DNA from: Halothece sp. PCC 7418
Lineage (GTDB): Bacteria; Cyanobacteriota; Cyanobacteriia; Cyanobacteriales; Rubidibacteraceae
Reading direction: 5' to 3'
Length of the DNA: 64,000 nucleotides
Assembly: GCF_000317635.1 (NCBI RefSeq)
Contig: NC_019779.1
Location: forward strand, 1,178,001 to 1,242,000
Below the pieces are notes generated by a model. That model did not search any database. It was not told the origin of the DNA and saw only the letters and a list, made by a program, of their open reading frames with translations. A program made the position numbers and the translations under genes. Shown here one piece after another: positions 24,019-32,456 of this stretch. Each line of letters starts with the position of its first letter. Positions within the stretch are counted from its first letter, which is position 1.

Positions 24019-26281
24019 CTATGATTTAGATAGCATTAATTCATCTCATCGCCAAGTGGTAGGAGATAAAGCGATCGCGCTGAGTTGGCTTTCCCAACAA
24101 GGGTTTCCCGTTTCCTCAGGGGTAGTCGTCGGGAGTCAAGTTTTGGGGTCGGTGTTGAGTCGAGAAGAGTCCTTTGCGTCTCTAAAGCAAGTAATCCCGA
24201 CGCTGAATGATTATGAAAGGTTACAACAAACGGCTCAAACCTTGTCGGAATTGGTCAGTGAGTTTGTATTCGATCCCGATTGGTATCAGGAACTGTATCA
24301 AAAAATTGCCTCTTGGGAAACACAAACACTAATCTTCCGCCCTTCCGTTGTCTTCCCCCCATCTCATCCTCCAGTGTCGGGTTTATTCGCCTCATACTGT
24401 TGTTTATTTCAGAAAGATGAAATTGAAATAGGATTAAAGCGGGTGTGGCGTTCATTCTTCTACGCCCGTAATTTATTTTATTGGCAACAGCAAGGAATCA
24501 GTTGGGAGAGTTTAGGATTAGCGGTACTGATGCAACCGATATCAAGCGCGATCGCGTCAGGGATTTTAGAAGTGAGGGAACAACAATGTTACCTGCAAGC
24601 AGTACAAGGGTTAGGACACAGTTTAGTCTGGGGAGAAGCGTCACCAGAAACGTACCACGTTGATCTGACCCTGCAAGAAATCAAAGGTCATCAACTGGCT
24701 TATCAAACTCGCATTTACCAACTTAATCCCTCACTAGAGGTGACGACGGTGGACAAAGAAGCTGAGAAAGCTGTTTTAAGTTCCCGCCAATTTTCTGAGT
24801 TGATTAAACTAGCGGTCAGTTTACAGGGAAAAATGAAGCAAAATTTTCGCTGTGAATGGACATTTTTCCCCGAATCTAACTCCGACAACGGTCAAGACGA
24901 AAGTTCTCTCTTATACTTAACTCAATTTTCCTCTGAGATCTCTATGGTTACCAAGAGTGATTCCCAATCCCGAAACTTCAAAGCTAACGAACCTGTCACG
25001 CCCACAAGGTCTCGTCTTCTGGTGAAGGGGATTGGTTCGGCTTGCGGAACCGCAACGGGACAAGTTTATGTCGTTGGGAAAGATGACGATCAAAGGTTTC
25101 CTCCCCAAGGGATTTTAGTAACAACTAACGTGAACTCTCAAACTTTACCTTTGATTAAACGGGCGAAGGGATTGATTGTCGAACAGGGAGGGGTGACTTC
25201 TCATGGCGCGATCTTGGCTCGGGAGTTGAACATTCCTGCGGTTGTTGGTGCAGAAGGCGCGGTTGAGGTTTTAGCAGGAGAAACAGAAGTGATGGTTGAT
25301 GGCGATCAAGGAGAAGTGTTACGCCCCCCTCTAGAAGCAGAAACGAAGACGAAAACGCTTCCGACTTCGGAAAGACCTGAAAGAACGGTTTTAGCTACCC
25401 AGTTGCTGGTCAATGTCTCTCAGCGCGATCGCTCTCAGGAACTGTCTCAACTCCCAGTGGATGGCGTGGGCTTAATTCGTTCTGACTTAATGTTATTAGA
25501 ATTACTGGAAGAACACTCTTTATCTACTTGGTTGTCTTCCTCTTTTCGTGACCAATTTATTCAACGCTTGGCTGATACGATCGGTGAGTTGGCGGAAGCA
25601 TTTTTTCCCCGCCCAGTTTTCTATCGTTCCACAGATTGGCTCAGTGTGGAATCTTCAGAAATCCCTCTGTTAGGCGCGAGAGGGGCTTACAGCTATCGCA
25701 AACATCCAGAATTTTTTTCAGCCCAGATGTTTGCCCTGCGACACTTACAACAGCATCATGGCTACAACAATATTAACCTTATAATACCATTTGTTCGTAG
25801 TGTTGAGGAAGTGGAGTTTTGCAAAAGTTTACTCACTGAAATTGGGGTGGAAAAAAGCTGTCAGTTATGGATCATGGCGGAAGTCCCTTCCGTGGTTTAT
25901 TTATTACCAGAATATGCGAAAGCTGGGGTGGAAGGGATTGCGATCGGGACGAATGATCTCACGCAATTATTATTAGGAGTTGACCGCGAACAAGGGGCAT
26001 TACAAGGTCAATATAATGAACGTCATCCAGCCTTAAAAGCTGCATTAAAAGGATTAATTACAACAGCAAGATCCCAAGGGATTTTTTGTTCAGTGTGTGG
26101 ACAAGGGGTGGTTTTATATCCAGAATTAGTGTCTGATCTGGTGCGTTGGGGAGTGACTAGCATTTCTGTAGAAGAGTCAGGAGTGGAAGAAACTTATGGC
26201 GCGATCGCGCGGTCAGAAAAACAATTGTTGCTCGAAGCAGCGAGAAACCAATTAGGGCGCGATCGTGATCTTCCCCTTTAA
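24005..26281 (+). CDS. PEP synthase / PPDK-like protein with unusual N-terminal domain
   Basis: A 758-residue protein with the three-part layout of PEP-utilising enzymes. The N-terminal ATP-grasp part (GDKAIALSWLSQQGFPVSSG, FRPSV, and GILEVREQQCYLQAVQGLG) is shortened, and the usual VRSSATAED-type motif is replaced by FRPSVVFPPS. The swivelling phosphohistidine domain is intact (EQGGVTSHGAILARELNIPA near 395). The C-terminal TIM barrel has DGVGLIRSDLMLLE, PLLGARGAYSYRKHPE, AIGTNDLTQLLLGVDRE and the catalytic-type CSVCGQGV. It may make PEP from pyruvate, but ATP use is uncertain. The start codon lies in a heptamer repeat. TauE follows closely. Confidence 0.72.
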   Translation: MTNDIYDLDSINSSHRQVVGDKAIALSWLSQQGFPVSSGVVVGSQVLGSVLSREESFASLKQVIPTLNDYERLQQTAQTLSELVSEFVFDPDWYQELYQKIASWETQTLIFRPSVVFPPSHPPVSGLFASYCCLFQKDEIEIGLKRVWRSFFYARNLFYWQQQGISWESLGLAVLMQPISSAIASGILEVREQQCYLQAVQGLGHSLVWGEASPETYHVDLTLQEIKGHQLAYQTRIYQLNPSLEVTTVDKEAEKAVLSSRQFSELIKLAVSLQGKMKQNFRCEWTFFPESNSDNGQDESSLLYLTQFSSEISMVTKSDSQSRNFKANEPVTPTRSRLLVKGIGSACGTATGQVYVVGKDDDQRFPPQGILVTTNVNSQTLPLIKRAKGLIVEQGGVTSHGAILARELNIPAVVGAEGAVEVLAGETEVMVDGDQGEVLRPPLEAETKTKTLPTSERPERTVLATQLLVNVSQRDRSQELSQLPVDGVGLIRSDLMLLELLEEHSLSTWLSSSFRDQFIQRLADTIGELAEAFFPRPVFYRSTDWLSVESSEIPLLGARGAYSYRKHPEFFSAQMFALRHLQQHHGYNNINLIIPFVRSVEEVEFCKSLLTEIGVEKSCQLWIMAEVPSVVYLLPEYAKAGVEGIAIGTNDLTQLLLGVDREQGALQGQYNERHPALKAALKGLITTARSQGIFCSVCGQGVVLYPELVSDLVRWGVTSISVEESGVEETYGAIARSEKQLLLEAARNQLGRDRDLPL

Positions 26282-26311
26282 ATTTTTAAATTCGGCTAGA
26301 ATTTGCAAATA

Positions 26312-27100
26312 ATGCTTTCACTCTCACTTGATCTAATGGAAAACCTTTGGTTACTTGCAGGAGGCGGTCTTTTTTCTGGATTACTGGCGGGTTTATTTGG
26401 AATCGGTGGTGGAACAGTCCTTGTTCCCATCATTATTACTGTCGGTTATACACCAGTCCAGGCGGTAGCAACCAGTAGTCTCGCCATCGTCTTAACAGCA
26501 CTCTCGGGGAGTTGGCAAAATTATCGCATGGGCTATCTCGACTTAAAGCGAGTGTGGAGTTTAGGGTTCTCGGCGATTATTACTGCTCAGTTTGGGGCGT
26601 ATATTGCCAGTGATCTTTCGGATCGTATCCTTTTATTCGCGTTTGGCATTTTATTGCTCATCAATATCTTTCTGGCGAGTTGGCGTAAAACCTTAGCGAA
26701 ACAAGACGATCAGGGTCAAGAAAAAACTCAATATCGAACCCTAGGACGAGTGGCAACAGGGGGTCTTGCGGGGTTTCTTGCGGGGTTATTTGGTATTGGC
26801 GGTGGGGTGATTATGGTTCCGCTACAAATGGTCTTACTAGGAGAATCGATTAAAGTGGCGATTCAAACGAGTTTAGGGGTGATTGTCATTACTGCGATTT
26901 CAGCAACGGTGGGACACGCTTGGCAGGGAAATGTTTTATTTTGGCAAGGATTGATTTTAGGCTGTGGGGGCTTAGTGGGGGCGCAGGTGAGTACCCGTTA
27001 TTTACCTAAATTGCGCGATCGCGCGATCGCTTTCGGTTTCTATGCCTTGCTCGTCATATTAGCCATTTATACCTTTTGGCGAGCCAGTCTTTTGAACTAA
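26312..27100 (+). CDS. TauE/SafE (DUF81) family anion permease
   Basis: A 262-residue membrane protein with about eight helices. The internal duplication characteristic of the family is visible as GLLAGLFGIGGGTVLVPI (near residue 23) and GFLAGLFGIGGGVIMVPL (near 155). Members move sulfite, sulfonates or other small organic anions. ATG at 26312 is preferred to the TTG three codons earlier; ATG at 26336 is also possible. It lies 30 bp after the PEP-synthase-like gene and may be cotranscribed. Confidence 0.85.
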   Translation: MLSLSLDLMENLWLLAGGGLFSGLLAGLFGIGGGTVLVPIIITVGYTPVQAVATSSLAIVLTALSGSWQNYRMGYLDLKRVWSLGFSAIITAQFGAYIASDLSDRILLFAFGILLLINIFLASWRKTLAKQDDQGQEKTQYRTLGRVATGGLAGFLAGLFGIGGGVIMVPLQMVLLGESIKVAIQTSLGVIVITAISATVGHAWQGNVLFWQGLILGCGGLVGAQVSTRYLPKLRDRAIAFGFYALLVILAIYTFWRASLLN

Positions 27101-27165
27101 CTAAATGAAATCGAAAAAAGTCTGCTTGATACCGATCCTTACCAAGGGAGATTAGGGGGGGGATT

Positions 27166-29229
27166 TCATATAATCTCTCGAATTTCTGTATATTCAAACC
27201 CATTTTCACTGGGCTGTACTAAAGGATAATACCTCCCATTAATGGTTAAGCCGTCTTCGCTGCAATCTCGTTTTGGCGAGAAATAAACTAAAACATATTG
27301 CTTACCAATAAACTGATTCATCTCTTCAGCAACTTCACCACGCCATTGGGTTTTTGTGACCAGAACAACTAACTGATTCGCCAGTTTCGGGAGAGCTTTT
27401 GCCACTTGTCGGCGATAAATTTCATCTAAACTGCCAAAGGGAGAATCCATGACCATCGGAAAGGTGCTACTATCAGGAGCGATGAGGGTATTATTGGCGC
27501 TCCAATTACGAACACGATCCATAATTCCGCCAATTAAAGAGAGACTTAAAATTTGGTTTTCTCCAGTAGAAGCAGCAACCACTTGTTCTTCCCCAGTTGT
27601 TGTTTCTACTAAACTCAATTCATAATTGGAATCCAGTTTTGGCACATAGGGTGTAAAGGAAATATCCGCAAAAATCTCCTGTACTTTTTGTTCTAACGTG
27701 ATGCGAAACCGTTGCTCAATATCCGATTTCAGTTGTTGAATACAGGCAATCGCTGCTTCTGTAGCTTCTCGGCGACGTTGCACTAATTGCTGTTTTGCTT
27801 CCTTACTTTCCTCTTGATTCAATTGTTGATTGAGGAGGTCTAATTGCTCGCTTTTTTGTTGCAGTTCAATTTCATTTCGTCCTTTCTCAATCAAGAGAGA
27901 TTCCAATTCTTTCTCGCTACTATCTAACGCTTCTTGTAGTGCGTTAATTTTCTCATCAGGATACTCTCGCAACTGCTGTTTCACCGTTTCTAATTGGTGC
28001 TCTAACGTTGTTAATGTTTCTCTGAATTGTGTCACTTGCTCTTGTCGATCATCAATGATTTCCCAAAACTTCAGAGCCTGTTTTTCAATTTCTTGGGTTT
28101 GACTCTGTAAGCGCATTAAACCTTCTTCCACATCACCATTTTCAGCTTTTTCCATCCATGATGTCACTTGTTCATGGGGAGAAGTGCCTGCAATTAATTC
28201 TGTTCCACAAATACAACGCTGCTGGTTAATCAAGTTTTGGACAAAGGGCTTTTTTATCCCACGAGGAAGTGCTTCGGTTTCGTCTAAACTTGCAAATAAA
28301 TCAGAACATTTTTCTACCAAACTCATCATAAAAACCGTATAACCTTGACTAGAAATCGTTTGTTTAATTTCTTGATGGAAGCGGACTAATTGTTCTCGCG
28401 TCAGTTTAATTTCCCGCTCTAGGTTACTTTTCAGGATTTGTAAATCTTCTGCACCTTTCAGCGCGAGTAATTCTTCTCCTAACTGTTGTTTCCGATTTTG
28501 TGCTTGTTCAATGTTCTCTTCAACGCGATCTTGATGGTCTCGAATGCGATCAATTTCTTGCTCAATATCTTGTTTATTTTGAATTAGAGTTTGCGTTTGA
28601 ATATTGCCAATTTTGCGGAGTTCTTCTTCTAAGCTGCGACGTGCATTTTTGAGATGTTCTGCGGAGCGTTCAAAAATCTTAATGCCTAATAATTCTTTTG
28701 TTGCTTCTGTTAATCCCGTCTTTTTTTGATAACGAATAATATGATCAATGCGTTCTCCATCAAAGAAAAAATACTGGTGTAAGCTAGCGGGTAAAATGCG
28801 CCCAATAATTTCTTCAGGATGTTCTAAGGGCGGTCGCCAACAACCATCATCCCCTGCAACCAGCATAAATAATTGACTTTCCCCTTCTTCAACAATTTCC
28901 TGATCCGTTTTTTTGGTTGCATAACAACGGCGTTTCAACTGATAGGATTTATATTCATGCTCAAAATTTAAATCAACAAAATATTCAATAGACTTGCCAG
29001 GAATAGCTTCTTGAATAGCTCGTTTATTAACCAGATACTCCGCGTGAGCAAAAGCTGCTGTAAACTGCTCATAAAGCACCCAAGTAAAGGCATTTAAAAG
29101 CGTAGTTTTACCCGCCCCATTATTCCCATGAATCATGGTTATATTTTTGGCTTCACCCGATAATTGAATCTCGGGTGTTGCACCGTAAAACTGACGAAAA
29201 TTGCAGAGTTTGACGGATTTTAACCTCAT
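27166..29229 (-). CDS. SMC/Rad50-like ATPase related to DndD
   Basis: A 687-residue ABC-type ATPase. Walker A is IHGNNGAGKTTLLNAF near residue 34. Long coiled coils (about 210-290 and 370-510) flank a central RCICGTEL cysteine pair that recalls a zinc hook. The ABC signature region is STGENQILSLSLIGG near 560 and Walker B is FPMVMDSPFGSLDE near 600. FFFDGERIDHI near 156 is shared with DndD-type proteins of DNA phosphorothioation and defence systems. No dndA, dndB, dndC or dndE is nearby. Its ATG overlaps the stop of a 54-codon gene (ATGA), so the two are translationally coupled. A DNA-repair or defence role is inference. Confidence 0.78.
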   Translation of the reverse strand: MRLKSVKLCNFRQFYGATPEIQLSGEAKNITMIHGNNGAGKTTLLNAFTWVLYEQFTAAFAHAEYLVNKRAIQEAIPGKSIEYFVDLNFEHEYKSYQLKRRCYATKKTDQEIVEEGESQLFMLVAGDDGCWRPPLEHPEEIIGRILPASLHQYFFFDGERIDHIIRYQKKTGLTEATKELLGIKIFERSAEHLKNARRSLEEELRKIGNIQTQTLIQNKQDIEQEIDRIRDHQDRVEENIEQAQNRKQQLGEELLALKGAEDLQILKSNLEREIKLTREQLVRFHQEIKQTISSQGYTVFMMSLVEKCSDLFASLDETEALPRGIKKPFVQNLINQQRCICGTELIAGTSPHEQVTSWMEKAENGDVEEGLMRLQSQTQEIEKQALKFWEIIDDRQEQVTQFRETLTTLEHQLETVKQQLREYPDEKINALQEALDSSEKELESLLIEKGRNEIELQQKSEQLDLLNQQLNQEESKEAKQQLVQRRREATEAAIACIQQLKSDIEQRFRITLEQKVQEIFADISFTPYVPKLDSNYELSLVETTTGEEQVVAASTGENQILSLSLIGGIMDRVRNWSANNTLIAPDSSTFPMVMDSPFGSLDEIYRRQVAKALPKLANQLVVLVTKTQWRGEVAEEMNQFIGKQYVLVYFSPKRDCSEDGLTINGRYYPLVQPSENGFEYTEIREII

Positions 29230-29390
29230 TGCACAACGTCTTTAATAATGTTGAGAATTTCCTCATTAATATACCGAGGAGTTTTTTGATAAAGTTTCTT
29301 TTTCTCCAGTTGTAACACTTGGGTTACAATTTGTTGGACTTCTGGAGAAAATTGTTGGAGATGAGTTTGGAGATAGTTGTCATTACTCAT
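29226..29390 (-). CDS. 54-residue protein coupled to the DndD-like ATPase
   Basis: A short frame of 54 codons. It starts MSNDNYLQTHLQQF, continues with PEVQQIVTQVLQLEKKKLY and ends with YINEEILNIIKDVVQ. It is predicted to be helical and amphipathic, with no membrane segment. The stop overlaps the ATPase ATG in ATGA, strong evidence that it is a real, coupled gene. The start lies in an ACTAATGAGTAATGAC repeat and has no clear ribosome site. No family is recognised; it may be a regulatory or adaptor subunit of the ATPase. Confidence 0.65.
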   Translation of the reverse strand: MSNDNYLQTHLQQFSPEVQQIVTQVLQLEKKKLYQKTPRYINEEILNIIKDVVQ

Positions 29391-29447
29391 TAGTCATTGG
29401 GTAGAGAGGTTCCATGGAACGTCTGTACATTGGTCACTGATGACTGT

Positions 29448-29624
29448 TCATTGTTTAATGGAATCAAGAACAAAACAAACACAACCCACTGTAAATAAAA
29501 TACATCCTAATAGATAGACAAAAGAACGCCAAGTGAGTTGATCTAAGTTTAAAAGAAACGCATCAAGGGTAAACAAACCGCTTCCGAATAAAAAGAGCCA
29601 ACTTCCCCACCAATAGTAGTTCAT
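29448..29624 (-). CDS. Small YrhK-like membrane protein
   Basis: From ATG at 29624 the protein has 58 residues: MNYYWWGSWLFLFGSG and two hydrophobic helices separated by LNLDQLTWRSF, ending CFVLDSIKQ. The layout resembles the YrhK-domain small membrane proteins. The alternative start at 29648 is TTG and would overlap sqdX by 11 bp. It lies directly after sqdX on the same strand and is probably cotranscribed. Function is unknown. Confidence 0.6.
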   Translation of the reverse strand: MNYYWWGSWLFLFGSGLFTLDAFLLNLDQLTWRSFVYLLGCILFTVGCVCFVLDSIKQ

Positions 29625-29637
29625 ATCAGTAAGGAAA

Positions 29638-30771
29638 CTAACTGGCAACAGACAAAGATTGTTTGGACAAAATTTGTTGATAATAATCCCGCAATTGTTG
29701 GGTTGCTGCTGACCATCCCCAACACTCCGCTTCCTGACGGGCTTTTTCTCGTAATAATTCTCGTTCAGATTGCGTCTCTAACAGTCGTTTGGTGGCTGTG
29801 ACTGCGCCTTCTGGATCATGAGGATCAAATAAATAACCGTTGACCCCATCAGTAACAATATCTGGAATCCCGCCCGATCGCGCTGCAACAACAGGACATC
29901 CTGCAGCCATGGCTTCTAATAAGACTAAACCTAAAGTTTCAGTGCGAGAAGGAAAAATAAAGGCATCTGCGGAAGCATAAGCAGCCCCAAGGGTCTCTCC
30001 TTCTAAATAGCCTACAAAATGGGTGGGTGTATCAGCAAAATGCTTTTCTAAAGTCTCCCGATAAGGGCCATCGCCAACAATCGCTAACCTTGCTTGAGGA
30101 ATCGCCTCTAAAATGGGCTTAATCTCATCAATTTGTTTTTCTGCTGAGACCCGTCCCACATACAGCAATAATGGCTCATCGGGATGTCCTTGGGAAAGAT
30201 AGTCTCGCATTTCCTGAGACTTTAACTGGGGACGAAATAACTCAGTATCAACGCCTCTTTGCCACAAGGCGACGCGCTCAATGCCATGTTGACTTAATTC
30301 CTCCATCATGGCGGTAGAAGTGCATAAATTCAATTCTGCTTGATTATGGGCTGCTTTTAATAACTCCCATAACACCCCTTCTAGTGCGCCCATGCCATAG
30401 TGCTGTAGATATTGGGGAAGATGGGTATGGTAAGACGCAATTAAAGGTAATGACATCATTTTGGCATAATACAATCCCGCCAAGCCCAAGACAGCAGGAT
30501 TGACAAGATGAACCAGATCGGGTTGAAACTCTTCCAAGGCTTCACCAATAGCGGGACGAGGTAACGCCAATTTTAACTCAGGATATAACGGTAATGGCAT
30601 TCCGGAAACCCCATAGACTCTAGCCCCTTTGTGTTCTGTGATTCCCCCATCTGGGGCAACCACTAACACTTGATCACCTCCCTGTTGTAGGTAATTAACC
30701 GTGTGACGTAAACGGGTGACAATGCCATCAACTTTCGGTAAAAAGGTTTCGGTAAACAGGGCAATACGCAT
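29638..30771 (-). CDS. sqdX: Sulfoquinovosyltransferase (SQDG synthase)
   Basis: A 377-residue GT4 glycosyltransferase that moves sulfoquinovose from UDP-sulfoquinovose to diacylglycerol, the last step of thylakoid sulfolipid synthesis. FTETFLPKVDGIVTRLRHT at the N-terminus, HLVNPAVLGLAGLYYAK near 87, SYHTHLPQYLQHYG near 112, LWQRGVDTELFRP near 168 and the nucleotide-sugar site FPSRTETLGLVLLEAMAAG near 274 match SqdX. sqdB is not next to it here. A small YrhK-like gene follows with 13 bp between. Confidence 0.9.
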   Translation of the reverse strand: MRIALFTETFLPKVDGIVTRLRHTVNYLQQGGDQVLVVAPDGGITEHKGARVYGVSGMPLPLYPELKLALPRPAIGEALEEFQPDLVHLVNPAVLGLAGLYYAKMMSLPLIASYHTHLPQYLQHYGMGALEGVLWELLKAAHNQAELNLCTSTAMMEELSQHGIERVALWQRGVDTELFRPQLKSQEMRDYLSQGHPDEPLLLYVGRVSAEKQIDEIKPILEAIPQARLAIVGDGPYRETLEKHFADTPTHFVGYLEGETLGAAYASADAFIFPSRTETLGLVLLEAMAAGCPVVAARSGGIPDIVTDGVNGYLFDPHDPEGAVTATKRLLETQSERELLREKARQEAECWGWSAATQQLRDYYQQILSKQSLSVAS

Positions 30772-30900
30772 AACTTCTACAGCCAGTACACAATGAATCA
30801 GAGTTTTTTGTCTTCCCTGATTTTAGGATGTCATTGACCGATTCAACCAAAAAAATCATGATCTAGTGCTATGCGCTGGGGAAAGGGACAAGTCACACCA

Positions 30901-30941
30901 GATCCCCCAACCCCCGCGAGTTCGGGTGGCGAAGGGGGATC
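30901..30941. repeat. GATCCCCC palindromic repeat
   Basis: GATCCCCC (30901-30908) and GGGGGATC (30934-30941) form inverted arms around CAACCCCCGCGAG and CGGGTGGCGAA. It belongs with the G/C-run repeats at 165-226. A frame through this region has no protein-like features. Confidence 0.55.
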
Positions 30942-31008
30942 GTTGTGTAGCACGAGTTGATCGAAATGGCGTTAATTCCCGATGGACTAGAATAATCCAG
31001 TCAGAGAG

Positions 31009-31031
31009 CCACCCGTTTGTTAAACGGGTGG
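31009..31031 (-). terminator. Hairpin downstream of the ferredoxin operon
   Basis: CCACCCGTTT (31009-31018) and AAACGGGTGG (31022-31031) form a perfect 10-bp stem with a 3-base loop, 35 bp after the ferredoxin stop on the minus strand. No T-run follows, so it is either an atypical terminator or the end of a decayed IS605-like element. Confidence 0.45.
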
Positions 31032-31065
31032 ATGATGCGGTCTTCTCAGGACATTAGATAATGAG

Positions 31066-31509
31066 TTAAGACGATTTTTGTTGCTTTTGACGTTGTTTTT
31101 GTAAACGTCTTTGTTGAGCAGCAATTACACCTTTGCTAACTGGAAAACCAGCAACGGGAATGACTTGGAACTCCCGTTCCGCTTCTAGCTTTTTCAGTTC
31201 AGTGTAGTCAACCCAGTGGATACAGTTAACGGGACAAGTATCAATGGCTTCTTGAATCACCTCTTCTGTATCCCCATCTTGGCGACTGACACGCGCCCGC
31301 CCATATTCTGGTTCCATATAGAAGGTATTTTGTGCAGTATGAGCGCAATGTTTACAACCAATGCAGGTTAACTCATCCACATAGACTCCCTTCTCTCGAA
31401 AAAATCCCCCTAACTCGGGTTCATAACCAGAACGGTTGGGATTATGGCGTAGAATACCGCCCAATTCAGGTTCTAAGCCTGAACGGTTGGGATTTTCTAA
31501 GTCAGACAT
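31066..31509 (-). CDS. 4Fe-4S ferredoxin with duplicated N-terminal motif
   Basis: A 147-residue ferredoxin. One cluster-binding set is clear: YVDELTCIGCKHCAHTAQNT near 46-65 and DTCPVNCIHWVDY near 92. This is a single 4Fe-4S site of the cyanobacterial type often found with Ycf35. The N-terminus holds NPNRSGLEPELGG and NPNRSGYEPELGG, a near-perfect duplication of 13 residues. The C-terminus is basic and Gln/Lys-rich (QQRRLQKQRQKQQKSS). The start overlaps the ycf35 stop (TAATG). It is probably an electron carrier for a pathway shared with its operon partners. Confidence 0.85.
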   Translation of the reverse strand: MSDLENPNRSGLEPELGGILRHNPNRSGYEPELGGFFREKGVYVDELTCIGCKHCAHTAQNTFYMEPEYGRARVSRQDGDTEEVIQEAIDTCPVNCIHWVDYTELKKLEAEREFQVIPVAGFPVSKGVIAAQQRRLQKQRQKQQKSS

Positions 31510-31895
31510 TACGCACTCCAGCGTTGAACAACAAGACGAATCGAACCATCTTCATTTTTTTGTTCTTGGGCAACTTGGAATCCTTCCTCGGCTGTTGCAT
31601 TCATAACGGTGTGGTACGCATACCGTTGGCTCACTTGGTTGATAAAGCCATTCACGGTTAACGGTTGTTGCCAGTATTGTAAATCAGCAACGAGTTCGTA
31701 TTCGCTACCATTCCACCGAAAGCCGACATCGTATTGATTGTCCTGTTCAATAACAACTTCTGCGCTATGGGTTTGCCCTTGATAACCGCGAACGGTTGCA
31801 GGACCTTCTTTCCAGTCAATCTCTAAGTCGCTGAGAGCAGCTTTTAAGGAAGACAGATTCCGAATTTGGGTTTTAATTTGGCTAAAGTGTGACAT
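31509..31895 (-). CDS. ycf35: Ycf35 (DUF1257) protein
   Basis: A 128-residue protein starting MSHFSQIKTQIRNLSSLKAA with VRGYQGQTHSAEVVI near 35 and DVGFRWNGSEYELVADLQYW near 56, the marks of Ycf35/DUF1257. It is widely conserved in cyanobacteria and red-lineage plastids, and its function is not settled. Its stop overlaps the ferredoxin start, and the DUF2997 gene precedes it, a recurrent three-gene arrangement that suggests a shared redox role. Confidence 0.88.
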   Translation of the reverse strand: MSHFSQIKTQIRNLSSLKAALSDLEIDWKEGPATVRGYQGQTHSAEVVIEQDNQYDVGFRWNGSEYELVADLQYWQQPLTVNGFINQVSQRYAYHTVMNATAEEGFQVAQEQKNEDGSIRLVVQRWSA

Positions 31896-31959
31896 TTGAT
31901 CTCAATACTCCGCACAGGTTTACTTAAATTTAACAAAACAAACGTTTCTATAAAAAAAT

Positions 31960-32175
31960 TTACCAAGAGGTTGTCGTGGTTTGCGTGGTTGTTGTGGTAG
32001 AGTCAACGGTGTTTTGGGCAAAATATTCTGAGGTTTGCTCTTGCGAAACCACGTTGCCGAGTTGTGCTTCGATCGCTGCTGTTACTTCCATACAAGAGTT
32101 ACCAACAATGCCAGTAACTTTTTCCTCAACTCGCCCGTCAGGACGAATAATGAATTCTAGGGTTTCCATGCTCAT
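31960..32175 (-). CDS. DUF2997 small protein
   Basis: From ATG at 32175 the protein has 71 residues. METLEFIIRPDGRVEEKVTG and NSCMEVTAAIEAQLGNV are the DUF2997 core; the C-terminus is a Thr/Gln tail (TTTTTQTTTTSW). The longer frame to 32220 has no family similarity in its extra residues. METLEF at 32169 is an equally possible start. It leads the DUF2997-ycf35-ferredoxin operon. Confidence 0.8.
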   Translation of the reverse strand: MSMETLEFIIRPDGRVEEKVTGIVGNSCMEVTAAIEAQLGNVVSQEQTSEYFAQNTVDSTTTTTQTTTTSW

Positions 32176-32240
32176 AAGATCTTGATGGTCGGTTATAGAT
32201 GAAGAAAAAACTGAGGGCAAGATAAAGTTTGATTACACTC

Positions 32241-32270
32241 AATGATTATCATTGATTTTTGATAATTATT
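32241..32270 (-). promoter_or_regulatory. Fur-box-like inverted repeat
   Basis: AATGATTATCA (32241-32251) and TGATAATTATT (32260-32270) are inverted copies with one mismatch, 8 bp apart. The GATAAT/ATTATC elements resemble Fur boxes. It lies about 65 bp before the DUF2997 start and 190 bp before bioU. Iron control of the ferredoxin operon is a reasonable guess. Confidence 0.4.
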
Positions 32271-32456
32271 AATGGTTTAATGAGAATTTGCCCCAATACT
32301 TTGTAAGTTTGGCTTAAGTTTCTTGAAGCGTCAAGTCTAGCGAAAGCCGAACCTAAGATGGATGGTCTTGTCGGTTCAGGAAATGGGGGCAATTGCTGAG
32401 AGTTGAACTTAGTAATTTGTAATAAAACTTAAAAAACGCTTCACAATCAATTTGGC

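Noticed and set aside
30866-31057. Possible 63-codon gene
   Set aside because: It runs through a GATCCCCC repeat and a hairpin; composition is unlike a protein.
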